A stretch of DNA of 64,000 nucleotides from Cellulomonas persica (lineage in GTDB: Bacteria; Actinomycetota; Actinomycetes; Actinomycetales; Cellulomonadaceae), in the NCBI RefSeq assembly GCF_007989825.1, contig NZ_BJUA01000010.1:62001-126000 (forward strand). Reading direction: 5' to 3'. This document shows, one piece after another, positions 1 to 9,624 of the stretch. Position 1 is the first letter of the stretch. Each line of letters begins with the position of its first letter. A model generated the notes under the pieces. The model did not search any database and had not been told where the DNA came from. It saw nothing but the letters and a program-made list of their open reading frames with translations. A program made the position numbers and the translations under genes.

Positions 1-14
1 AGCGGAGCGTGACG

Positions 15-1439
15 ATGGCCACAGGCGCACGTGTCGTCGGCGTGACGGCACTCGTCCTGGTCCTGGGGCTGGGGGGCTACGTCGCGGCCGACGCCTACGA
101 CGTCGTGCCCGGCTTCGTGACGCTCGACCCGGTCCCGCCCGAGGCCGCGCCGTTCCCGAGCGCGCCCGGTGCGGTCGACGCCCCCGAGGTCACCCCCGCG
201 CTCGGCGAGCTCGACGCCGAGGCACCCGAGCCCGCGACCGACCCCGTCGCGACGCTCGTCGACAAGCTCGCGAGCGACTCGCGGCTCGGCGAGAACGGCG
301 CCACGGGCGTGGTCGTCGCCGACCAGCTCACCGGCGAGGTCATCGCCGAGCGCAGGTCCACCACGCCGCGCGAGCCCGCGTCGACCGCGAAGCTCGTCAC
401 CGCCGTCGCGGCCCTCGGCACGCTCGACAGCTCGACCACGCTCACGACGAGCGTCGTGCGCGGCTCCGGCGACGAGGTGGTGCTCGTCGGCGGCGGCGAC
501 ATGATGCTCGCGCCCGACGCGGGCGACGCCGCGGTCGTCAACGGCCGCGCGGGCCTGGGCGACCTCGCGCGCGCGGCGGCCAAGCAGCTGCGGCTCGTCG
601 GCCTCACGAAGGTCACGCTGCGCGTCGACGACACCCTGTTCACCGGCCCGCGCACCAGCCCCGGCTGGGACGAGGGCGACCTGAACCTGGGCTACGTCGC
701 ACCCGTCACCGCGCTCGCGGTCAAGATCGCCGCGACCAAGGACGGGGTGCCGTACCCGCCGCGGTACCCCGACCCGACGATCGCGGCGGCCAAGGTCTTC
801 GCGCAGCGCCTCGCCGAGGCGGGCATCCAGGTCACCGGCGACCCGTCGCGCGGCACGGCGCCCGCCGGGGCGACCGTCCTGGCGACCGTCTCGTCGGCCC
901 CGCTGCCCGAGCTCGTGCACTTCTTCCTCGAGGACTCCGACAACACGATCACCGAGGTCGTCTCGCGGGTCGTCGCGCTCGACCAGCAGCTGCCCGCGAG
1001 CTTCGAGGGCGGCACGCAGGCCGTGCTGCGTGCCGTGACCCGGCTCGGCGTCGACACCAAGGACGCGGTGCTCGCCGACGCCTCGGGTCTCGCCGAGGGC
1101 TCGCAGCTCACGCCCGCGACGCTGCTCGACCTCGTCGAGCTCGTCGTCGACCCCGAGCACCCCGAGCTGCGCTCGATCGCCGCGGGCATGCCGATCGGCG
1201 GGCTCACCGGCACGCTCGGCGACCGGTACCTGACGTCCGACGCGCGTGGGCTCGTCCGGGCCAAGACCGGCAGCCTGTCGGGGGTGAAGGGCCTCGCGGG
1301 GACGCTCGTCGACGACAACGGTCGCCAGCTCGTGTTCGTCGTGCTGGTCAAGCACGAGAAGGAGACCGGCCCGTTCGGCCCGCGCCAGGCCATCGACGAG
1401 TTCGTGACCAACCTGCACGCGTGCAGCTGCACGAGCTGA
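15..1439 (+). CDS. dacB: D-alanyl-D-alanine carboxypeptidase / endopeptidase, PBP4 type
   Basis: Low-molecular-mass penicillin-binding protein that trims the terminal D-Ala of peptidoglycan stem peptides or cuts cross-links outside the membrane. The three active-site motifs of the class are visible: S123-T-A-K126, S308-D-N310 and K417-T-G419. An N-terminal hydrophobic stretch (about residues 6-25) looks like an uncleaved signal anchor. A GTG at 9 is in frame, but the GGAG at 4-7 is only properly spaced from the ATG at 15, so that start is chosen (474 aa). Position ahead of the DUF2342 protease and tilS is usual in actinobacteria. Carboxypeptidase versus endopeptidase activity cannot be told from sequence. 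Confidence 0.93.
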   Translation: MATGARVVGVTALVLVLGLGGYVAADAYDVVPGFVTLDPVPPEAAPFPSAPGAVDAPEVTPALGELDAEAPEPATDPVATLVDKLASDSRLGENGATGVVVADQLTGEVIAERRSTTPREPASTAKLVTAVAALGTLDSSTTLTTSVVRGSGDEVVLVGGGDMMLAPDAGDAAVVNGRAGLGDLARAAAKQLRLVGLTKVTLRVDDTLFTGPRTSPGWDEGDLNLGYVAPVTALAVKIAATKDGVPYPPRYPDPTIAAAKVFAQRLAEAGIQVTGDPSRGTAPAGATVLATVSSAPLPELVHFFLEDSDNTITEVVSRVVALDQQLPASFEGGTQAVLRAVTRLGVDTKDAVLADASGLAEGSQLTPATLLDLVELVVDPEHPELRSIAAGMPIGGLTGTLGDRYLTSDARGLVRAKTGSLSGVKGLAGTLVDDNGRQLVFVVLVKHEKETGPFGPRQAIDEFVTNLHACSCTS

Positions 1440-1493
1440 CCCACCCCACCCTGACGACCTCCCCACCCGCGGCGGCTGGCCTGCGTGGGTCTC

Positions 1494-1565
1494 GTCGAGC
1501 TCGGCACCTGCGCGCGAGCTCGTGCATCCGGACTGCCGATCTCGCGCCGCACTGCCGAGCTCGCG
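1494..1565 (+). repeat. 72-bp palindromic intergenic repeat, copy A
   Basis: Aligns without gaps to copies at 31333-31404 (same orientation) and 32635-32706 (opposite orientation). The shared core is GTGCRTCYGGACTGCCGA flanked by CTCGCGC blocks, with GCCGAGYTCGGC-like 12-mers towards the ends. Several sub-segments are self-complementary, so the element can fold. It sits alone between dacB and the DUF2342 gene. I do not recognise it as a named family; it behaves like a REP-type element. The rest of the gap (1440-1659) shows nothing else. Confidence 0.8.
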
Positions 1566-1659
1566 CCACGGTGCGGGCCGCGCGTTGGCGACGACGAGGG
1601 CGTGGTGGGTGGGTTCGACGCTGTGGGCGAACGGGGGCGGGACGACGAGGGGCGCGGGT

Positions 1660-1665
1660 TACCGT
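1660..1665 (+). promoter_or_regulatory. -10 hexamer placing a leaderless start for the DUF2342 gene
   Basis: TACCGT fits the actinobacterial TAnnnT -10 pattern and ends 7 nt before the ATG at 1673. No Shine-Dalgarno sequence precedes that ATG. The hexamer overlaps the alternative GTG at 1664, which argues against that start. Confidence 0.45.
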
Positions 1666-1672
1666 GAGCCGC

Positions 1673-2785
1673 ATGAACGCGACGACGGGGCCGGTCGACT
1701 GGGACACCGCCCGGCGCGTCGCTGCGCGCGCCGCCCGGCCCGGGCCCACAGCGTCGCGGGCCGAGCTCGAGGACCTCGTCGGCGCGCTGCGTGAGGCCGC
1801 CGGCCCGGCCGCCGAGCACGCGGCGCGCGTGACCCGCCTGACGCCCGCCGACGGCCGCGAGCCTGCCGAGGTGTCGCGCGTGCTCGTCGTCGACCGTGCG
1901 GGCTGGACCCGCGCGAACGTGCAGATGTTCGCGACCATGAGCGCGCCGCCCGCCGGCGCGGACGCGCACGGGCAGCCTGACGCCGACGCCGACGCCGGCG
2001 ACGCCACGCCCGCGCGCACCAGCCCCGCCGGACGGCTCGCCGCCGGCGCGCAGCTCGGCGCCGCGCTCGCGCTGCTCGCGGGCAAGGTGCTCGGGCAGTT
2101 CGACCCGTTCACCCCGCCCGCGGGTGCCGGCCCGGACGCGCCCGGCGAAGGTCGGCTGCTCCTCGTCGCCCCCAACGTGCTGCACCTCGAGCGTCAGCTG
2201 ACGCTCGAGCCCGCGGACTTCCGGCTCTGGGTGTCGCTGCACGAGCAGACGCACGCGCTGCAGTTCGCGGCCGCGCCGTGGCTGTCGACGCACCTGCGGA
2301 CCCGGTTCACCCAGCTGCTCGGTGAGCTCACCGGGCAGGGCGAGGAGACGTTCGGCCGCATGGTCTCGACGGTCGGCAAGGTGCTGACCGACGACGAGAG
2401 CAGCATCCTCGACGTGCTGACGACCGAGCAGCGCGGGCTCGTCGACGAGGTCGGCGCGGTCATGGCGCTGCTCGAAGGGCACGCCGACGTCGCGATGGAC
2501 GCCGTCGGGCGCAGCGTGGTGCCGAGCGTCCGCGAGATCCGGCGCAAGTTCGAGGACCGGCGGGACAAGGGCGCCCGTGCGCGCGGCCCGGCGGGCGTCG
2601 TGCGCCGCCTGCTCGGCATGGACGCGAAGCTCGCGCAGTACCGCGAGGGTGCGGTGTTCGTGCGCGCGGTGCGCTCGCGCGTCGGCGTGAACGGGCTCAA
2701 CGCGGTCTGGGCGGCGAGCGAGAACCTGCCGAGCGCCGCCGAGATCGCCGACCCGAGCGCGTGGGTGCGCCGGGTGCACGGCTGA
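1673..2785 (+). CDS. Zinc-dependent metalloprotease, DUF2342 family
   Basis: A family with a zincin signature found in actinobacteria, often beside tilS as here; some models label it coenzyme F420 biosynthesis-associated. The motif H-E-Q-T-H (about residues 190-194, in [10 protein letters not shown]) supplies the expected zinc ligands and catalytic Glu. The start at ATG 1673 (370 aa) is preferred because a TACCGT hexamer covers the upstream in-frame GTG 1664. A variable segment rich in Asp and Ala (about residues 97-112) separates two conserved halves. No signal peptide is seen, so a cytosolic protease is likely. The substrate is unknown. Confidence 0.85.
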   Translation: MNATTGPVDWDTARRVAARAARPGPTASRAELEDLVGALREAAGPAAEHAARVTRLTPADGREPAEVSRVLVVDRAGWTRANVQMFATMSAPPAGADAHGQPDADADAGDATPARTSPAGRLAAGAQLGAALALLAGKVLGQFDPFTPPAGAGPDAPGEGRLLLVAPNVLHLERQLTLEPADFRLWVSLHEQTHALQFAAAPWLSTHLRTRFTQLLGELTGQGEETFGRMVSTVGKVLTDDESSILDVLTTEQRGLVDEVGAVMALLEGHADVAMDAVGRSVVPSVREIRRKFEDRRDKGARARGPAGVVRRLLGMDAKLAQYREGAVFVRAVRSRVGVNGLNAVWAASENLPSAAEIADPSAWVRRVHG

Positions 2786-2786
2786 C

Positions 2787-4010
2787 GTGAGCGGGCCGGA
2801 CCCCCGCGTCGCCGGTGTGCGGTGCGCGGTCACCGACGCGCTCGCGGACCTGCCCGACGACGCGCTCGTCCTGGTCGCGTGCTCGGGCGGGCCGGACTCG
2901 CTCGCGCTGGCCGCGGGTGCGGCGTTCGCGGTGCCCCGCTCGGGGCGGCGGGTCGGGGCGGTCGTCGTCGACCACGGGCTCGTGCCGGGCTCGGCGGAGG
3001 TCGCGGCGCGGGCCGCGGAGCAGTGCCGCGCGCTCGGGCTCGACCCCGTGCTCGTCGTGCCCGTGCAGGTGACCGGGACGGGTGGACCCGAGGCCGCGGC
3101 GCGGGCCGCGCGGTACGCCGCGCTCGAGCAGGCGGCCGACGAGTCCGGCGCGGCTGCCGTGCTGCTCGGGCACACCCTCGACGACCAGGCCGAGACCGTC
3201 CTGCTGGGGCTCTCACGCGGGTCGGGCGCCCGGTCGCTCGCGGGCATGGCGCCCGTGCGGGGCCGGCTGCGACGGCCGCTGCTCGGCATCCGGCGGCAGG
3301 ACACGCTCGCGGTCTGCGCGGTGCTCGGCCTCGAGCCGTGGCACGACCCGACGAACGCCGGCCAGCCCGGCGACCCGCTGCGCAGCCGGGTGCGCGCGCA
3401 CGTGCTCCCGGTGCTGGAGCGCGAGCTCGGCCCGGGCGTCGCGCAGGCGCTGGCCCGCTCCGCGACGCAGCTCCGCGAGGACGCCGACGCCCTCGACGCG
3501 GCGGCCGCGGCCCTCCTCACCTCGGCCGTCGTCACCGGCGCCCCGGACAGCCGGACGGTCGACGCCGCGGCGACCGCCCTCGTCGTCGACCCCCGCATCC
3601 CCGGTGCCGGCCGCTTCGTCGCTCCGACACCGCTTCGTCGGTCCGGAGCGACGAAGCAGAGCGCGAACGACGAACCCGGTGACGCTCACGGCGACGGCGA
3701 CGGCGACGGCGATGGCGACGGCGGGGCGGGTGTGGTGCTCGACGTCGGGGTGCTGTGCGGCGCGGGCGACGCCGTGCGGCGGCGGGCCGTGCGCGCCGCG
3801 ATCGTCGCCGCGGGCGCGCCCGACGGGTCCGTGCACCGCGTCCACGTGCTCGCCGTCGACGCGCTGCTCACCGACTGGCACGGCCAGGGGCCCGTCCAGC
3901 TGCCGGGGCGGGTGGTCGCACGTCGTCGCTGTGGCACGCTTGTCGTCGGGCCCGACAGCCCACCGACGCCGACCCGGACGACCCGTCCGGCGGACCAGCA
4001 CCGCACCTGA
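2787..4010 (+). CDS. tilS: tRNA(Ile)-lysidine synthase with a palindromic insertion
   Basis: Converts C34 of the CAU-anticodon tRNA-Ile to lysidine using ATP and lysine, letting it read AUA. The P-loop S33-G-G-P-D-S38 is intact, followed by the N-type ATPase fold. The C-terminal part ends in the family-like segment [18 protein letters not shown]. At 407 aa the protein is long for the family. The excess is largely residues 272-311, encoded by a perfect 14-bp hairpin (3613-3657) and a Gly-Asp microsatellite (3690-3719). GTG 2787 begins 1 nt after the previous stop, so coupled translation is likely. The insertion lies outside the catalytic domain and activity is probably retained. Confidence 0.92.
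   Translation: MSGPDPRVAGVRCAVTDALADLPDDALVLVACSGGPDSLALAAGAAFAVPRSGRRVGAVVVDHGLVPGSAEVAARAAEQCRALGLDPVLVVPVQVTGTGGPEAAARAARYAALEQAADESGAAAVLLGHTLDDQAETVLLGLSRGSGARSLAGMAPVRGRLRRPLLGIRRQDTLAVCAVLGLEPWHDPTNAGQPGDPLRSRVRAHVLPVLERELGPGVAQALARSATQLREDADALDAAAAALLTSAVVTGAPDSRTVDAAATALVVDPRIPGAGRFVAPTPLRRSGATKQSANDEPGDAHGDGDGDGDGDGGAGVVLDVGVLCGAGDAVRRRAVRAAIVAAGAPDGSVHRVHVLAVDALLTDWHGQGPVQLPGRVVARRRCGTLVVGPDSPPTPTRTTRPADQHRT
3613..3657 (+). repeat. Perfect 14-bp inverted repeat inside tilS
   Basis: Arms GCTTCGTCGCTCCG (3613-3626) and its exact reverse complement (3644-3657) enclose a 17-nt loop. It encodes residues with no family counterpart, in a region where tilS is otherwise alignable, and it resembles palindromic elements known to insert in frame into genes. 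Confidence 0.75.
3690..3719 (+). repeat. GGCGAY hexanucleotide microsatellite inside tilS
   Basis: Five consecutive GGCGAC/GGCGAT hexamers encode a run of Gly-Asp dipeptides. Copy-number change would keep the frame, so the protein length could vary between strains. Confidence 0.85.
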
Positions 4011-4021
4011 CAGGAGCAGCA

Positions 4022-4576
4022 GTGGACCCTGCGGACATGGGAGCCGACCTCGAGAAGGTCCTGCTCACGCAAGAGCAGCTCCACGGCAGGCTCGACGAGA
4101 TCGCGGCACAGATCGACGCGGACTACGCGGGCAAGGACCTCCTGCTCGTCGGCGTGCTCAAGGGCGCCGTCATGGTGATGGCGGACCTCGCGCGCCGGCT
4201 GCACTCGCCCGTGCAGATGGACTGGATGGCGGTCTCGTCGTACGGGTCCGGCACCAAGTCGTCGGGCGTCGTGCGGATCCTCAAGGACCTCGACACCGAC
4301 CTCAGCGGCCGGCACGTCCTGATCGTCGAGGACATCATCGACTCCGGGCTGACGCTGTCGTGGCTCGTGTCGAACCTGCGCAGCCGCGGCCCCGCGAGCG
4401 TCGAGATCGCGACGATGCTGCGCAAGCCCGACGCGGCCAAGGTCGAGGTCGACGTCCGGTACATCGGCTTCGACATCCCGTCGGAGTTCGTCGTCGGCTA
4501 CGGGCTCGACTACGCCGAGAAGTACCGCAACCTGCCGTTCGTCGGCACGCTCGCCCCCCACGTGTACGGCGCCTGA
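4022..4576 (+). CDS. hpt: Hypoxanthine phosphoribosyltransferase
   Basis: Salvages hypoxanthine and guanine to IMP and GMP with PRPP. The PRPP-binding loop VEDIIDSG (residues 102-109) is intact, as is the flexible-loop region [11 protein letters not shown]. Start GTG 4022 (184 aa) follows an AGGAG at 4012-4016. The gene sits 11 nt after tilS and upstream of ftsH, the classic tilS-hpt-ftsH order of Gram-positives, so one transcript is likely. Confidence 0.95.
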   Translation: MDPADMGADLEKVLLTQEQLHGRLDEIAAQIDADYAGKDLLLVGVLKGAVMVMADLARRLHSPVQMDWMAVSSYGSGTKSSGVVRILKDLDTDLSGRHVLIVEDIIDSGLTLSWLVSNLRSRGPASVEIATMLRKPDAAKVEVDVRYIGFDIPSEFVVGYGLDYAEKYRNLPFVGTLAPHVYGA

Positions 4577-4727
4577 CGCGCCGCACCGGCCCGCCGGCGG
4601 CGCACCACGCGACCGACGGAGGGCTGTGCCCTGCGCGAACAGCGCCCGGGAACGCCAGACGGAACGTGTACGTTCGACCGATCAGCCCGCTCGAGCAGGA
4701 GGATGAGGGGCCGAGCCCCGAACGCCT

Positions 4728-6760
<2,033 letters not shown>

Positions 6761-6761
<1 letters not shown>

Positions 6762-7363
6762 TGGTCGACCCGATCTCCGAGCCCACGGGCGTCATCGGCG
6801 AGTACGACCAGGAGCGCGCCGAGGCCGCGATCCGCGAGTTCCTGCTCGCGGTCGGCGAGGACCCGGAGCGCGAGGGCCTGCTCGACACCCCGGCGCGGGT
6901 CGCCCGTGCGTACCGCGAGATCTTCGCCGGCCTGCGCATGTCGCCGCAGGACGTCCTGACCACGACCTTCGACCTCGGCCACGAGGAGATGGTGCTGGTC
7001 AAGGACATCGAGGTGTACTCCACGTGCGAGCACCACCTCGTGCCGTTCCACGGCGTCGCGCACGTCGGGTACATCCCCGGCGAGGACGGCCGCATCACCG
7101 GTCTGTCGAAGCTCGCCCGGCTCGTCGACGTGTTCGCGCGCCGGCCGCAGGTCCAGGAGCGGCTCACGTCGCAGGTGGCCGACGCGCTCGTCGAGCAGCT
7201 CACGCCGCGCGGCGTGATCGTCGTGGTCGAGTGCGAGCACCTGTGCATGTCCATGCGCGGTGTGCGCAAGCCCGGCTCGCGGACCGTGACGTCGGCCGTG
7301 CGCGGGCAGATGCGCAACGCGGCGACGCGCGCCGAGGCGATGAGCCTCATCCAGGCCCGCTGA
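6761..7363 (+). CDS. folE: GTP cyclohydrolase I
   Basis: First step of tetrahydrofolate synthesis: GTP to 7,8-dihydroneopterin triphosphate. The zinc ligands C89 and H92 (CEHH) and C162 (HLCM) are present, with the family segments [10 protein letters not shown] and [10 protein letters not shown]. 200 aa is the normal bacterial length. ATG 6761 overlaps the ftsH stop by 1 nt, so translation is coupled. The other folate genes folP and folBK lie 1.3 kb downstream, separated by the acyltransferase and a reverse-strand VOC gene. Confidence 0.97.
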
Positions 7364-7379
7364 GCCCGAGGAGCCAGGA

Positions 7380-7964
7380 GTGAGCGTTCGTCGGACGGCG
7401 GCCCGCGCGTTCTGGAAGGTCAGCCGGTGGCGGCTGGTCACCGAGCGCCCGTCGCGCGACGGTGCGGGCATCCTCATCGGTGCCCCGCACACGTCCAACT
7501 GGGACTTCGTCTTCATGCTCGGGATCGCGTGGGAGCAGGAGCTGCCGTTCCGGTGGCTCGGCAAGCACACGCTGTTCAGGGGACTCGCCGGCCCGATCAT
7601 GCGCGGGCTCGGCGGCATCCCCGTCGACCGCCGCAACCCCGCGGGGCTCGTCGACGAGCTCGTGGCCCGCGTCCGCGACGGCGAGCGGTTCTACCTCGTC
7701 GTCACGCCCGAGGGCTCGCGCACGGGGTCCGGCTGGAAGTCGGGCTTCTACCGGATCGCGCGCGAGACGGGCTGGTCGGTGACGCTCGGCTACGTCGACC
7801 GCACGACGATGACCACGGGCCTCGGCCCGACGATCGACCTCACCGGCGACGTCCGCGCGGACATGGACGTGATCCGCGCGTTCTACGCCGACAAGGCCGG
7901 CCTGCACCCCGAGCACCGCACCGAGCCGCGGCTCGCGGCCGAGACCGAGGAGGGCGCCCGATGA
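7380..7964 (+). CDS. 1-acyl-glycerol-3-phosphate acyltransferase family protein (PlsC-like)
   Basis: Short acyltransferase (194 aa) carrying the HX4D-type catalytic motif HTSNWD and a PEGSRT block that would bind the phosphate of the acceptor. Known relatives acylate lysophosphatidic acid or other lipid acceptors at the inner membrane leaflet. The exact acceptor is not deducible. Start GTG 7380 has a GAGGAG about 8 nt upstream. It follows folE by 16 nt and overlaps a tiny membrane-peptide gene by 4 nt, suggesting co-translation of the two. Confidence 0.8.
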   Translation: MSVRRTAARAFWKVSRWRLVTERPSRDGAGILIGAPHTSNWDFVFMLGIAWEQELPFRWLGKHTLFRGLAGPIMRGLGGIPVDRRNPAGLVDELVARVRDGERFYLVVTPEGSRTGSGWKSGFYRIARETGWSVTLGYVDRTTMTTGLGPTIDLTGDVRADMDVIRAFYADKAGLHPEHRTEPRLAAETEEGAR

Positions 7965-8056
7965 GGTTCATGCGTTCCCGGGCGATGCTCGTGACGATCT
8001 CGATCGTCGCCTGTCTGGCCGTCGTCGCGACCCTGGGGATCGGCCTGCTCGTCTAG
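7961..8056 (+). CDS. 31-aa single-span membrane peptide
   Basis: Starts at the ATG of an ATGA overlap with the acyltransferase stop, which favours real coupled translation. The peptide has a basic N-terminus (MRFMRSR) and one hydrophobic helix of about 20 residues (MLVTISIVACLAVVATLGIG), giving a likely N-in topology. No known family is recognised. A role as a membrane partner of the acyltransferase is a guess from position only. Confidence 0.5.
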   Translation: MRFMRSRAMLVTISIVACLAVVATLGIGLLV

Positions 8057-8087
8057 CGCGACCGCCGCCGGGCCCGGGGGCAGGTCG

Positions 8088-8459
8088 TCAGGCGGGGTTC
8101 TCGGTGGGGTCGCCCTGGTAGAGACCGATGTCGTTGCCGTCCGGGTCCCGCACGACGGCCCACCAGCTCGTCTCCGTGATCGGCGACTTCGGCAGCTGGA
8201 CGGTCGCGCCGAGCTCGACGGCTTGCGCGATCGTGTCGTCGATCGAGTCGACCTCGACGTAGCTGCGCGGCTGCGTGAAGCCCTCGCTGCGCGGCGCGAG
8301 GCCGCCTCCGCTGATCTTGTTGGGCGCCTGCCACATGGGGTAGCCCTCGAAGCCGGGCATCTCGGCGATCTGCCAGCCGAACAGCGTCCCGTAGAAGCGG
8401 ATCGCGGCGTCGTTGTCGGACACCGGGATGTCGATGTGGGTGATGTCTCCGTGCGGCAT
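8088..8459 (-). CDS. VOC (glyoxalase/bleomycin resistance) family protein
   Basis: Small 123-aa protein with two beta-alpha-beta-beta-beta repeats typical of the vicinal oxygen chelate fold. It opens with ITHIDIPVSDNDAAIRFYG and ends with the WWAVVRDPDGNDIGLYQ strand. Members bind a metal or a small hydrophobic ligand; substrate and enzymatic activity are unknown here. The start ATG has a GGAG about 7 nt upstream. It sits on the reverse strand in the folate cluster, so it is transcribed separately and divergently from folP. Confidence 0.85.
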   Translation of the reverse strand: MPHGDITHIDIPVSDNDAAIRFYGTLFGWQIAEMPGFEGYPMWQAPNKISGGGLAPRSEGFTQPRSYVEVDSIDDTIAQAVELGATVQLPKSPITETSWWAVVRDPDGNDIGLYQGDPTENPA

Positions 8460-8619
8460 GGCGTGCTCCGTCCTCGTCGATCCGGGTGGTCGGTCCGTCC
8501 GGCCGCACACCGGTCGAAGCGGACACCAGCACCGTACGACCGCCCTCCGACACCCGCCCACCCACCAGGTCCCCGCGGCGAGGGCGGGGATGGGCGTGAG
8601 GCCGGGGCGGGGTGGCGCA

Positions 8620-8625
8620 TAGGCT
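8620..8625 (+). promoter_or_regulatory. -10 hexamer for leaderless folP
   Basis: TAGGCT ends 6 nt before the GTG of folP and no Shine-Dalgarno sequence is present, so transcription likely begins at the start codon. Confidence 0.45.
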
Positions 8626-8631
8626 CTGCGC

Positions 8632-9624
8632 GTGAGGTTCGAGGGACCGGTCGGGCTGCCTGACGAGCTGCGCGGCGCTGGTCGTGCGCTCGTCATGGGT
8701 GTCGTCAACGTGACGCCGGACTCGTTCTCGGACGGCGGTCGCTGGTACACGCCGGCGGCCGCGGTCGCGCACGGGCTGACGCTGCTCGAGCAGGGGGCCG
8801 ACCTGCTCGACGTCGGTGGCGAGTCCACGCGGCCGGGTGCGCGGCGCGTGCCGGTCGACGAGGAGCGCGCGCGTGTGCTGCCGGTCATCACCGAGCTCGT
8901 GCGGCGCGGCGCGGTCGTCAGCGTGGACACCACGCGTGCGCAGGTCGCGAGCGCGGCGGTCGACGCGGGGGCGCTCGTCGTGAACGACGTCTCGGGCGGC
9001 CTGGCCGACGACGCGATGTACGACGTCGTCGCGCGGACGGGCGTCGCGTACGTCGCGATGCACTGGCGGGGCCACGCGGACGTCATGGACGACCTGGACC
9101 GGTACGACGACGTCGTGACGGACGTGCGCCGCGAGCTCGCGCAGCGCGTCGAGGCGCTGCGGGCCGCGGGTGTGCGCGACGAGCAGGTGGTGCTCGACCC
9201 CGGGCTGGGGTTCGCGAAGTCGGGGGCGAGCAACTGGCCGCTGCTGGCACGCCTCCCGGAGCTCGTCGCGGACGGCTACCCGGTGCTGGTCGGTGCGAGC
9301 CGCAAGCGCTTCCTCGGGCACCTGCTCGCGGGCCCGGACGGGACGCCCGCACCGCCGTTGCGCCGCGACGACGCGACCGCGGCGATCAGCGCGCTCGCCG
9401 CAGCGGCGGGGGCGTGGTGCGTGCGCGTGCACGAGGTCGCGGCGTCCGCGGACGCCGTGCGCGTGGCCGCGGCATGGCAAGGTGGCAGCCGCGAGCACGG
9501 GACCCAGCCGACGACCGCGCCGACCTCGAGCCCGACGACGAGCCCGACGACCGGTCCGAGGCCCGCGCACGACCTGACCGACCCGAGCACGACGCCGAGC
9601 GGCGCACGACAGGAGGACGCGTGA
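8632..9624 (+). CDS. folP: Dihydropteroate synthase
   Basis: Joins 6-hydroxymethyl-7,8-dihydropterin diphosphate and p-aminobenzoate to 7,8-dihydropteroate; the target of sulfonamides. TIM-barrel motifs are clear: GVVNVTPDSFSDGG (first loop), DVGGESTRPGA, VVNDVSGG and VGASRKRF. 330 aa is longer than the usual 270-290; the extra is a Thr/Ser/Pro-rich C-terminal tail of about 45 residues with no family counterpart. GTG 8632 appears leaderless. It overlaps folBK by 4 nt (GTGA). Confidence 0.95.
   Translation: MRFEGPVGLPDELRGAGRALVMGVVNVTPDSFSDGGRWYTPAAAVAHGLTLLEQGADLLDVGGESTRPGARRVPVDEERARVLPVITELVRRGAVVSVDTTRAQVASAAVDAGALVVNDVSGGLADDAMYDVVARTGVAYVAMHWRGHADVMDDLDRYDDVVTDVRRELAQRVEALRAAGVRDEQVVLDPGLGFAKSGASNWPLLARLPELVADGYPVLVGASRKRFLGHLLAGPDGTPAPPLRRDDATAAISALAAAAGAWCVRVHEVAASADAVRVAAAWQGGSREHGTQPTTAPTSSPTTSPTTGPRPAHDLTDPSTTPSGARQEDA

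Noticed and set aside
692..3598. 968-aa open frame on the minus strand
   Set aside because: Antisense to dacB, the DUF2342 gene and tilS, low-complexity Arg/Ala/Ser/Pro composition, no family motif; a GC-rich shadow frame.
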